A stretch of 11,056 nucleotides of DNA. Origin: DATNBT01 sp964579765. GTDB taxonomy: Bacteria; Acidobacteriota; Vicinamibacteria; Vicinamibacterales; CAVVIG01. Location: assembly GCA_964579765.1 (NCBI GenBank), contig CAZOIK010000473.1:1-11056 (forward strand), written 5' to 3'. Below the pieces are notes generated by a model that ran no database searches, had not been told where the DNA came from, and saw nothing but the letters and a program-made list of their open reading frames with translations. The position numbers were made by a program, and so were the translations under genes. Of this stretch, positions 1 through 5,912 are shown in pieces; within the stretch, counting starts at the first letter, position 1; the number at the start of each line of letters is the position of its first letter.

Positions 1-11
1 CGGAGGTTCAT
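1..11 (-). CDS. Start of a gene running off the left edge (possibly rsmE)
   Basis: An ATG on the minus strand at 11-9 overlaps the prmA stop codon in an ATGA arrangement, and the visible codons read M-N-L-R before the window ends. Tight overlap fits translational coupling in the operon. In the Bacillus dnaK operon, prmA is followed by the gene for the 16S rRNA m3U1498 methyltransferase RsmE, which makes rsmE the best guess here. That identity comes from context only: four codons cannot show it, and no strong Shine-Dalgarno precedes this ATG. Confidence 0.35.
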
Positions 12-820
12 GCTGGCGATTGTAAGGTAAGCCCCAGCCACTCGTCCTCTTGGACGAGTGTGACAACTGTCTGGTTGGCGAACGCGCGGAGCACCTCGTC
101 GCGCTCCGTCGCGAGGATGCCGCTCAGGATGAGCGTGCCGCCGGGCAGGACGGCCTGCGCGAGCTGGGAGGCGGCGCGGACGATCATCGCGCCGGTGATG
201 TTGGCGAGCACCACGTCGGCGCGCGGCAGCGGCTTCGTCATCAGATCGCTGACGACGCACGCGACGTTCGTCACGCCGTTCGCGTCGATGTTCTCGTTGG
301 CCGCCTGAATCGCATCCGCGTCGTCGTCGGTGCCGAGCGCGTGCGCGGCGCCGAGCTTGCTCGCGGCAATCGCGAGGACGCCGGATCCCGTGCCGACGTC
401 GAGCACCACCTTGCCCCGCAGATCGATCGCCTGCAGCGCCGCCAGACACAGCCGCGTCGTCGCGTGATGCCCCGTGCCGAACCCCATGGACGGCGGGATC
501 ACGATCGTGACGCGACTCTGACTCTGACTGGCGACTGGAGACTGGAGACTGGAGACTACCGTGACGTTCCCGACGACGACCGCCCCGCCCGGCTGCGCCC
601 GGCTTGCCCAGTCCTCGTCATCGACGTCGAGCGGCTGAACAGAGAAGCGCGCGGAGAGCGCGGCTCGGGCGCGGTCGCGTGCGTCAGCCGTGTGAAAGAA
701 GATGCGGAGCGCGCCGTCGCGCTCTTCGACGGCGGTCGGAGTGAAATCGTCGGCCGCCGCGAGGACGATGTCCGGATCGTCGTTGGCGGCGACGTCGAGC
801 GCGGGCCACGGCTTACCCAA
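8..820 (-). CDS. prmA: Ribosomal protein L11 methyltransferase PrmA
   Basis: This 270-residue protein is a SAM-dependent methyltransferase expected to methylate ribosomal protein L11 in the cytoplasm. The family signature PPSMGFGTGHHATTRLCL lies at about 109-126. SAM motif I, VLDVGTGSGVLAIA, is at about 139-152, and the post-motif loop VLANITGAMI is at about 204-213. The N-terminal part (1-87) looks like the shortened L11-recognition domain. The start is TTG at 820-818: it overlaps the dnaJ stop by 8 bases, has GAAGGA five bases upstream, and no other start codon lies close upstream in frame. Residues about 88-103 (rich in S, Q and V) are encoded by a heptamer tandem array inserted just before the catalytic signature, where relatives normally have a variable linker. 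All core motifs remain intact, so the enzyme is probably functional. It is the fourth gene of the hrcA operon. Confidence 0.93.
   Translation of the reverse strand: MGKPWPALDVAANDDPDIVLAAADDFTPTAVEERDGALRIFFHTADARDRARAALSARFSVQPLDVDDEDWASRAQPGGAVVVGNVTVVSSLQSPVASQSQSRVTIVIPPSMGFGTGHHATTRLCLAALQAIDLRGKVVLDVGTGSGVLAIAASKLGAAHALGTDDDADAIQAANENIDANGVTNVACVVSDLMTKPLPRADVVLANITGAMIVRAASQLAQAVLPGGTLILSGILATERDEVLRAFANQTVVTLVQEDEWLGLTLQSPA
514..560. repeat. GACTGGA heptamer array inside prmA
   Basis: On the plus strand this reads as two GACTCT hexamers (514-525), then GACTGGC (526-532), three exact GACTGGA copies (533-553) and a degenerate GACTACC (554-560). The array is read through in frame on the minus strand as prmA codons about 88-103. 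It stands out from the surrounding GC-rich coding sequence by its strict 7-base period. Confidence 0.9.
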
Positions 821-1964
821 ACATGTCCTTCACGCGATCGAAGAGGTTGCGCTCGTCGTGCTGCTCGTCGTCGCGTTTGCGCGGCTCGAACTGCTCCTTC
901 GGCAGCACCTTCGCGAGCTGCTCGACCGCCTGGCGCTGTTCCTTGGTCAGCTTCTTCGGCGTCGTCACCTGCACGGTGGCGAACAGATCGCCGCGGCCGC
1001 GGCCGTTGACGTCGGGCATGCCCTTGCCCCGCAGACGCAGCGTCGTGCCGGTGTGCGTGCCCTCGGGCACCTTGATCGTCTCCGGGCCGTCGAGCGTCGG
1101 GACCTCGATCTCGCCGCCGAGCGCGACCGTCGGGAAGTTGACCGGGATCTCGCAGAACAGGTTCACGCCGTCGCGCCTGAAGAACTCGTGGTCCTGCACG
1201 TGGATGACGACGTAGAGGCTGCCGGGCGGGCCGCCGGCGACGCCGGCTTCGCCCTCGCCCTGCAGCCGCAGCTGCTGGCCCGTGGCGATGCCGGCCGGAA
1301 TCTTGACCGTGATCTTGCGTTCCTTCGCCACACGGCCCGCGCCGCGGCAGGTGCTGCACGGCTTTGTGATCGTGCGGCCGGTGCCGCGGCACTGCGGGCA
1401 CGTGCGGGCGACGGTGAAGAAGCCCTGCTGCGTGCGCACCTGTCCCTGGCCGCGGCAGAGATTGCAGACGGTCGGCGACGTGCCCGGCGCCGCGCCCGAG
1501 CCGCCGCACGTCTCGCAGTTCTCCTGACGCGGAATCTGGATCGACGTCTCCGATCCGGTGGCGGATTCCTCGAACGAGATCTCGAGGTCGTAACGGAGAT
1601 CGGCGCCGCGCTGCGGCCCGCCGCGGCGACGGCCGCCCCCGAAGATGTCGCCGAAGCCGAAGATGTCGCCGAGCCCGCCGAGGATGTCCTCGAACCCGGT
1701 GAAGACGCTCGGATCGAAGCCGCCGGCGCCGGCGGCCGACGAGACGCCGGCGTGGCCGTAGCGGTCGTACGCCGCCCGTTTCTCCACGTCGGCGAGCACC
1801 GCGTATGCCTCGGCGCATTCCTTGAAGCGCTCTTCGGCCTGCTTGTCGCCCGGATTGCGATCCGGGTGGTACTTCAGCGCGAGCTTCCGGTACGCGCTCT
1901 TGATCTCGCCGTCGCTCGCGGTGCGCTCGACCGAGAGGATTTCGTAGTAGTCGCGCTTGCTCAC
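813..1964 (-). CDS. dnaJ: Chaperone protein DnaJ (class I Hsp40)
   Basis: This 383-residue cytoplasmic co-chaperone delivers unfolded clients to DnaK and stimulates its ATPase. The J domain covers about 1-70 with the HPD motif at 33-35. A Gly/Phe-rich linker (about 80-120) contains GGLGDIFGFGDIFGGG. Four CxxCxGxG zinc-binding motifs begin at C150, C167, C189 and C203, followed by the C-terminal client-binding domains (about 215-345). Length and domain order are those of a complete type I DnaJ. The start is GTG at 1964-1962, which overlaps the grpE stop as GTGA; AAGG-type sequence lies upstream. Its stop codon lies inside the start region of prmA, so translation of the two is probably coupled. 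No dnaK lies between grpE and dnaJ, although that is its usual place in related operons, so the partner DnaK must be encoded elsewhere. Confidence 0.97.
   Translation of the reverse strand: MSKRDYYEILSVERTASDGEIKSAYRKLALKYHPDRNPGDKQAEERFKECAEAYAVLADVEKRAAYDRYGHAGVSSAAGAGGFDPSVFTGFEDILGGLGDIFGFGDIFGGGRRRGGPQRGADLRYDLEISFEESATGSETSIQIPRQENCETCGGSGAAPGTSPTVCNLCRGQGQVRTQQGFFTVARTCPQCRGTGRTITKPCSTCRGAGRVAKERKITVKIPAGIATGQQLRLQGEGEAGVAGGPPGSLYVVIHVQDHEFFRRDGVNLFCEIPVNFPTVALGGEIEVPTLDGPETIKVPEGTHTGTTLRLRGKGMPDVNGRGRGDLFATVQVTTPKKLTKEQRQAVEQLAKVLPKEQFEPRKRDDEQHDERNLFDRVKDMFG
826..831 (-). promoter_or_regulatory. Ribosome-binding site deciding the TTG start of prmA
   Basis: Read on the minus strand, GAAGGA lies within the last codons of dnaJ, five bases before TTG at 820-818. 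The spacing is near ideal, and no ATG or GTG nearby is in the prmA frame. This is the main reason for accepting the rare start codon. Confidence 0.6.
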
Positions 1965-2497
1965 GCCTTGGCTACCTTGACCATGGCCGGACGCAGCAGG
2001 CGGTCGCCGAGCATGTAGCCCTTCCGCAGCTCGCCAATCACTTCGCCGTCGCGATGGTCGGGACTGGTCTCGTGCATCACGGCTTGATGGAGGTTGGGGT
2101 CGAAGTCGGCGCCGAGCGCCTCGATGGGACGCACGCCGCGCTTCTTGAGAAAGTCGTAGAGCTTCTGGTGAATCAGCTCGACGCCCTTGCGGTACGCGTC
2201 GCCTCCGGGGCCGGCGTCAACCGTCAGCGCGCGATCGAAGTCGTCCACGACGGGGAGCAGCGCCTCGAGCAGGTCGAACACCGCCGCGTCGGCGTGCTCG
2301 CGGCGTTCGCGCTCGATGCGCTTGCGGTAGTTGTCGAATTCCGCGGTCTTCCGCATCCAGCGATCGCGGAAGTCGTCGCGTTCGCGCCGCAGCTCCTCGG
2401 CCGGCTCGGTGGCCAGCGCCTCGGTGGCCGGGGTGGCAGACGTCTCAGCGTCGGCCTGCGACGGGTCGGCCGGTTCGGTCACAGGTTTGTCAGCCAT
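1961..2497 (-). CDS. grpE: Nucleotide exchange factor GrpE
   Basis: This 178-residue cytoplasmic protein is the ADP/ATP exchange factor for DnaK. An acidic, low-complexity N-terminus (1-34, rich in A, E, T and P) precedes a charged coiled-coil helix (about 34-75) with KTAEFDNYRKR, the family hallmark of the dimer helix. The C-terminal beta domain has LGADFDPNLHQAV and ends with GYMLGDRLLRPAMVKVAK, both typical of GrpE. The ATG start at 2497-2495 follows the hrcA stop by four bases, with no clear Shine-Dalgarno, so initiation probably depends on ribosomes finishing hrcA. The stop overlaps the dnaJ GTG. The protein is complete. Confidence 0.96.
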   Translation of the reverse strand: MADKPVTEPADPSQADAETSATPATEALATEPAEELRRERDDFRDRWMRKTAEFDNYRKRIERERREHADAAVFDLLEALLPVVDDFDRALTVDAGPGGDAYRKGVELIHQKLYDFLKKRGVRPIEALGADFDPNLHQAVMHETSPDHRDGEVIGELRKGYMLGDRLLRPAMVKVAKA

Positions 2498-2501
2498 GGT
2501 C

Positions 2502-3542
2502 TTAGTTTGGATCGCGAAGGACGCGTGAGACGGCTTGCGCCGCGCCGTCCACCACGTCGATGGCCCGGGGATATCGCATGCGCGTGGGACCGATCACCCC
2601 GATCGTGCCAGTGGCCGTGCCGTCGTCGTACGTGGACGCGATGAGGCTGAACGATCGGAGGTGCGGATCGGGATGCTCGGCGCCGATGACCACGGTCAGG
2701 CCCTCGCCGTCGATGTATTCGTTGAGCAGCTGCACGAGACGCTGCTTTTCTTCGATGAGCTGCAGCAGCGTCTGCAGCGTGCTCAGGGTGAGCCCGTGCT
2801 CCTCCTCGAGCAGCGACGCCGCGCCTTCGATGTAGATCGTCCGGGTTTCGAGCAGGCCGGCGAACGTCCACGACGCGAGGCGCAGCGCGCGGGCGAGCAG
2901 CGCGTCGTAGAGCAGCCGCTCCTGGCTGATGCGCTCGAGAACGGCCTCGCGCGCGCGGTAGAGCGGGAGCCCGGTGAACTCGGCGTTGAGGTAGTTGGCC
3001 GCCTGGCGCAGGTCGTCCGCGCTCGGCGAGTCGGGGGCGTCGATGACCTTCTGAATCACGCGTCCGCCGCGCGCCACGAGCACCACGAGCACGCGCGTGC
3101 CGCCGAGCGGAATGAACTCCACGCGGTCGAAGACGGCCGCTTCGTGCGCCGGCCGCACGGCGAAGCCGATGTGTCCCGAGGCCTGCGACACGACGTGCGA
3201 CACGTGCGGCAGCAGCGAGTCGAGCAGGCCGTCGCCGTGGTCCTTGCGGAGACGCGCCTCGACGGCGCTGGCCGTCCGGCTCGGCCGCTTTGTGTCGAGC
3301 AGCAGGTCCACGTAGAAGCGATACCCGCGGTCGGTCGGAATGCGGCCCGCCGAGGTGTGCGGCTGCTGGACGAACCCTTCGTCTTCGAGCCGCGCGAGGA
3401 TGCTGCGCACGGTCGCCGACGACACGCCGAGTCCCGCCGCCGCGACGAGCAGCGACGACGCGACGGGCTCGCCCGACGCGATGTATTCGCGGACGAGCGC
3501 CTCCAGCACGCGTTTGGACCGGTCGTGGGTGTCCAGGCTCAT
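2502..3542 (-). CDS. hrcA: Heat-inducible transcription repressor HrcA
   Basis: This 346-residue repressor binds CIRCE operators upstream of chaperone genes; its folding is known to be assisted by GroEL, which links repression to the load of unfolded protein. The N-terminal winged helix covers about 1-85, with SSATVRSILARLEDEGF as recognition region and then QPHTSAGRIPTDRGYRFYVD, a very conserved HrcA segment. The remainder is the GAF-like and dimerisation part, ending with GTIGVIGPTRMRYPRAIDVV, also a family signature. It is the first gene of the operon and is preceded by a -10 box and a CIRCE-like inverted repeat, so it most likely represses its own transcription. The ATG at 3542-3540 lacks an evident Shine-Dalgarno, but the N-terminal length fits the family. 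Confidence 0.97.
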   Translation of the reverse strand: MSLDTHDRSKRVLEALVREYIASGEPVASSLLVAAAGLGVSSATVRSILARLEDEGFVQQPHTSAGRIPTDRGYRFYVDLLLDTKRPSRTASAVEARLRKDHGDGLLDSLLPHVSHVVSQASGHIGFAVRPAHEAAVFDRVEFIPLGGTRVLVVLVARGGRVIQKVIDAPDSPSADDLRQAANYLNAEFTGLPLYRAREAVLERISQERLLYDALLARALRLASWTFAGLLETRTIYIEGAASLLEEEHGLTLSTLQTLLQLIEEKQRLVQLLNEYIDGEGLTVVIGAEHPDPHLRSFSLIASTYDDGTATGTIGVIGPTRMRYPRAIDVVDGAAQAVSRVLRDPN

Positions 3543-3554
3543 GATGTGAGGGTG

Positions 3555-3581
3555 CTGGCAGTCTCAGCCCGAGACTGCTAA
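3555..3581 (-). promoter_or_regulatory. CIRCE-like operator of the hrcA operon
   Basis: Read on the minus strand: TTAGCAGTC, nine bases, then GACTGCCAG. The CIRCE consensus is TTAGCACTC-N9-GAGTGCTAA. The left arm differs at one position and the spacer is exactly nine. The change in the left arm (C to G) is matched by the complementary change in the right arm (G to C), so symmetry is kept. The right arm's last three bases are less conserved. With the inner bases the arms extend to 11, around a five-base loop. It lies just downstream of a TATAAT box and 13 bases before the hrcA ATG, the usual place for CIRCE. Confidence 0.78.
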
Positions 3582-3588
3582 CTCCTTA

Positions 3589-3594
3589 ATTATA
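3589..3594 (-). promoter_or_regulatory. -10 box of the hrcA operon promoter
   Basis: The minus strand has a perfect TATAAT in otherwise GC-rich DNA, seven bases upstream of the CIRCE-like element, so transcription would start at or next to the operator. No convincing -35 box is seen at 16-18 bases; that region is the last codons of the upstream deaminase gene. Confidence 0.6.
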
Positions 3595-3600
3595 CACAGG

Positions 3601-4929
3601 TCACAGCCCCGCGCGGCGCGCGAGCGCCCGCGCTTCGGCGGCCGCCGTGGCCGCCACCTCCGTACGGTCGAGGCGGACCGGCGCAGACTCATCCACGAGC
3701 ACGTCACCGTCCACCACGACCGCGCGGACGTCGGTGGATCGCGACGCGTAGACAAGGGTGGAGTACGGATCGACGTCCGGCGACTGATGCACGGCCTGGC
3801 GATCGACGACGATCACGTCGGCCCGCTTGCCCGGCTCGATCGACCCAATCGCGTGCGCGAGGCCGAGCGTCTTCGCGCCCTCGCGCGTCGCCATCGTCAG
3901 CGCGTCGCGGGCGGTGAGCGCGCCGGGGCCGCGCCGCATCGCCTGCAGCATCGCGGCGAGACGCATCTCCTCGAACATGTCGAGATGGTTGTTGCAGGCC
4001 GCGCCGTCCGCGCCGAGCGAGACGGTGAGGCCGCGCAGGCGCATCTCGGCCACCGGCGCCACGCCGGATCCGAGCTTGAGATTCGAGCCGGGGCAGTGCA
4101 GCACCTTGACGTCGTGCTCGGCGAGCAGCGCCTGCTCGCGGTCGTCTACCCAGATGCAGTGCGCGGCGCACAGGCGCGGAGAGGCGAGGCCGAGCGAGGC
4201 GAAGTACTCGATGTTGGGAAGGCCGCCCGAGAGCGTCCTGACGATCGCGATCTCGCCGCGCGACTCCGACGCGTGCGTGTGGACGAGCGCGCCCGTGTCC
4301 GCCGACAGGACGGCGACCGCTTCGAGGAGCTCGCGCGTGCAGGAGACGGCGAATCGCGGCGCGAACGCCGCCCGCAGCCGCCCACCGGCGGCGCCGTGCC
4401 AGCGCGCGTGCAGCGCGCGGCTCTCGTCGATCGACGCGCGTGCAGTCTCCCGCAGCCGCGCGGGCGCACCCTCGGCCTCGCGGTCCATCATGCACTTGCC
4501 GATCGTCGCGCGAATGCCGCTCTCGGCCGCTGCCTCGAACACGGCGTCGGTGTCGTGCACGGTCTCCATCGTCAGCACGGTGGTCGTGCCGCCGCACAGC
4601 AATTCGGACGCCGCGAGGCGCGTCGCGGCGCGGAGCGACGCCCGCGTATGCGCGGCTTCGAGGCGCCAGATGCGCAGGCGCAGCCAGTCGAGCAGCGGCA
4701 GGTCGTCGGCGTAGCCGCGGAAGAGCGTCTGGCAGAGGTGGATGTGCGTCTGCACGAACCCGGGGAGGACGTAGCCGCCGCGAGCGTCGATGGTTCGATC
4801 GTGTGATTGGGTGATGTGGTGATCGACCGCCGCGATGACGCCGTCGCGGATCGACACGTCGCCCGAGACGATGTCGTACGCATCGTTCATGGTGACGATG
4901 AGGCCGTTGCGGATCAGGAGGGAGGACAT
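3601..4929 (-). CDS. Amidohydrolase, TRZ/ATZ/MtaD-type deaminase
   Basis: This 442-residue cytoplasmic metal-dependent hydrolase belongs to the AtzA/TrzN/MtaD branch of the amidohydrolase superfamily, which deaminates adenosine-like, guanine-like or triazine rings. Metal and catalytic residues are visible: H62-x-H64 in THIHLCQTLFRGYADDLPLLDWL (split at 70), H219 and E222 in VHTHASE, H257 in AAHCIWV, H278 in LHCPGSN, and D308 in LGADGAACNNHLDMFEEM. The DDLPLLDWL and NNHLDMFEEM motifs resemble S-adenosylhomocysteine/5'-methylthioadenosine deaminases. The substrate cannot be fixed from sequence. It follows xdhC by 74 bases on the same strand, which favours a purine or related heterocycle pathway. 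Residues about 36-44 (DHHITQSHD) are encoded by an octamer repeat, at a loop between the small beta-sandwich and the barrel. The ATG at 4929 has only a weak Shine-Dalgarno. Confidence 0.88.
   Translation of the reverse strand: MSSLLIRNGLIVTMNDAYDIVSGDVSIRDGVIAAVDHHITQSHDRTIDARGGYVLPGFVQTHIHLCQTLFRGYADDLPLLDWLRLRIWRLEAAHTRASLRAATRLAASELLCGGTTTVLTMETVHDTDAVFEAAAESGIRATIGKCMMDREAEGAPARLRETARASIDESRALHARWHGAAGGRLRAAFAPRFAVSCTRELLEAVAVLSADTGALVHTHASESRGEIAIVRTLSGGLPNIEYFASLGLASPRLCAAHCIWVDDREQALLAEHDVKVLHCPGSNLKLGSGVAPVAEMRLRGLTVSLGADGAACNNHLDMFEEMRLAAMLQAMRRGPGALTARDALTMATREGAKTLGLAHAIGSIEPGKRADVIVVDRQAVHQSPDVDPYSTLVYASRSTDVRAVVVDGDVLVDESAPVRLDRTEVAATAAAEARALARRAGL
4801..4824. repeat. Octamer array (TGATTGGG/TGATGTGG type) inside the deaminase gene
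   Basis: Read on the minus strand, three imperfect 8-base units, GATCACCA, CATCACCC and AATCACAC, are translated as part of DHHITQSHD. The same octamer family, in the other orientation, occurs at 6961-6984. Aligned without gaps, the two arrays agree at 19 of 24 positions. Confidence 0.75.
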
Positions 4930-4939
4930 TTGTACTCAC

Positions 4940-5002
4940 ATGGACCTTGGACCATGGACCACGGACGGACCATGCACCAAGCACCAGGCACCAAGGACCA
5001 GC
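4940..5002. repeat. NTGGTSC heptamer array between xdhC and the deaminase gene
   Basis: Read on the minus strand the stretch parses into CTGGTCC, TTGGTGC, CTGGTGC, TTGGTGC and ATGGTCC, then an odd GTCC, then GTGGTCC, ATGGTCC and AAGGTCC. That is eight 7-base units of two subtypes (TTGGTGC and ATGGTCC) with one four-base phase slip. It fills nearly the whole 74-base gap between the xdhC stop and the deaminase start. No hairpin with a T-run or promoter was seen in it. Confidence 0.92.
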
Positions 5003-5003
5003 G

Positions 5004-5843
5004 TTATGGCCGAGTAAGTGCGGGCGGCTCCCAGTTCATCGACAGATCGGCGGCAGACCGGGAGCTGGCCTTGCCGTGCTTGACGGCAATGAGCTCCGCG
5101 AGAATGCTGACGGCGATTTCCTGCGGCGTGACGGCGCCGATGTCGAGGCCGATGGGCGCGTGGACGTGCTGCAGCGTCTCCGGCGTGACGCCGTCGGCGG
5201 CGAGCTGTTCGAAGATCCGCGCGACCTTGGCGCGGCTGCCGATCAGGCCGAGATAGCGCAGCTCGCGCGGCGCGAGCGCGCGCAGCGCATCGAGGTCGTT
5301 CGTATGGCCGCGCGTGACGATGACCGCGTACGCGTGCGCCGGCAGCGCCGTCCGCGCGATCCAGGCGGGGATGTCGTCCACGACGACTTCGACGGCGTTC
5401 GGGAAGCGCTCGGCGTTGGCGAACTTCTCGCGGTCGTCCACGACATGTACGCGGAAGCCGACTTCGTGCGCGACGCGCGCGAGGTGGAAACCGACGTGGC
5501 CGGCGCCGATGACGTAGAGCTCGGGCGACGGCTCGATGGGCTCGATGTAGACGTCCATCTGTCCTCCGCAGATGAGCCCTGTTTCCTGCGCGAAGTCGTC
5601 GTCGAGCTCGTAGTGGACGAGCTGTGGCTTGCGGCTGGCGATCGCGTCGCGCGCCTTCCAGAACGCGTCGTTCTCGTAGCAGCCGCCGCCGATGGTGCCG
5701 ACGATGCGGCCGTCGCCGAAGACCAGCATCTTCGCGCCGACGCGCTGCGGCGTCGAGCCGGTGGCCGAGACGATGGTCACGAGCGCCGCCGGCTCGCCCC
5801 GGTCGAGGGCGTCGGCCACGGCCGTGAAGACTTCCTGGTTCAC
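5004..5843 (-). CDS. xdhC: XdhC/CoxF-family molybdenum hydroxylase maturation protein
   Basis: This 279-residue cytoplasmic protein belongs to the XdhC/CoxI family, which binds molybdenum cofactor and helps insert its sulfurated form into xanthine dehydrogenase-type enzymes. The N-terminal domain has GSTPQRVGAKMLVF, GTIGGGCYEND and TGLICGGQMDVYIEP (about 29-102). The C-terminal Rossmann domain begins LYVIGAGHVGFHLARVA (about 108-124). It continues with VTRGHTNDLDALR, YLGLIGSRAKV and IGLDIGAVTPQEIAVSILAE, all family hallmarks. The start is GTG at 5843-5841, and a TATAAT seven bases before it suggests a leaderless message. The deaminase gene follows, and the two are probably cotranscribed. No molybdenum hydroxylase subunits lie in the window, so its client is unknown. 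Confidence 0.93.
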   Translation of the reverse strand: MNQEVFTAVADALDRGEPAALVTIVSATGSTPQRVGAKMLVFGDGRIVGTIGGGCYENDAFWKARDAIASRKPQLVHYELDDDFAQETGLICGGQMDVYIEPIEPSPELYVIGAGHVGFHLARVAHEVGFRVHVVDDREKFANAERFPNAVEVVVDDIPAWIARTALPAHAYAVIVTRGHTNDLDALRALAPRELRYLGLIGSRAKVARIFEQLAADGVTPETLQHVHAPIGLDIGAVTPQEIAVSILAELIAVKHGKASSRSAADLSMNWEPPALTRP

Positions 5844-5850
5844 TGGGGGA

Positions 5851-5856
5851 ATTATA
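5851..5856 (-). promoter_or_regulatory. -10 box for xdhC (probable leaderless transcript)
   Basis: The minus strand has TATAAT, then seven bases, then the GTG start. Initiation at the usual distance would fall on or next to the start codon, leaving no room for a Shine-Dalgarno. No good -35 box is seen. Confidence 0.55.
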
Positions 5857-5874
5857 GGGCGGGACGGGCGGGAC
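5857..5874. repeat. Two exact copies of GGGCGGGAC
   Basis: A 9-base unit is repeated twice in the spacer between the divergent xdhC and plus-strand secreted-protein promoters. It occupies the place where the -35 regions would be expected. It may be a protein-binding site or only GC-rich low complexity. Confidence 0.5.
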
Positions 5875-5879
5875 TTGCC

Positions 5880-5885
5880 TATGAT
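5880..5885 (+). promoter_or_regulatory. Possible -10 box for the secreted-protein gene
   Basis: TATGAT (5 of 6 matches to TATAAT) lies 27 bases before the ATG at 5913 and 23 bases from the oppositely oriented xdhC -10 box. No -35 box is recognised. Confidence 0.35.
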
Positions 5886-5912
5886 CGCGATGCCAAACTG
5901 GGGAGGTCGTCG

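Noticed and set aside
1600..1745. Repetitive GATGTCGCCGA-like sequence in dnaJ
   Set aside because: It is explained by the Gly/Phe-rich linker of DnaJ (GLGDIFGFGDIFGG); there is no fixed DNA period as in the arrays.
556..1818. 420-codon minus-strand frame offset from dnaJ and prmA
   Set aside because: It is extremely Arg-rich out-of-frame translation. Its end in prmA at the heptamer array has no coding support.
702..2018. 438-codon open frame on the plus strand opposite dnaJ
   Set aside because: It is an antisense shadow of a clear dnaJ with no start context and no recognisable motif.
3555..3581. The inverted repeat as a terminator for the deaminase gene
   Set aside because: No T-run follows on either strand, and spacing, left arm and position before hrcA match CIRCE far better.
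4940..5002. CRISPR array or origin-type iterons
   Set aside because: The units are 7 bases, contiguous and without spacers; there is no cas gene, replication gene or AT-rich unwinding region.
4947..5912. Upstream extension of the secreted-protein frame, which stays open back to 4947 on the plus strand
   Set aside because: It runs antisense through xdhC with Arg/Val/Asp-rich low-complexity translation. A Shine-Dalgarno and a signal peptide set the real start at 5913.
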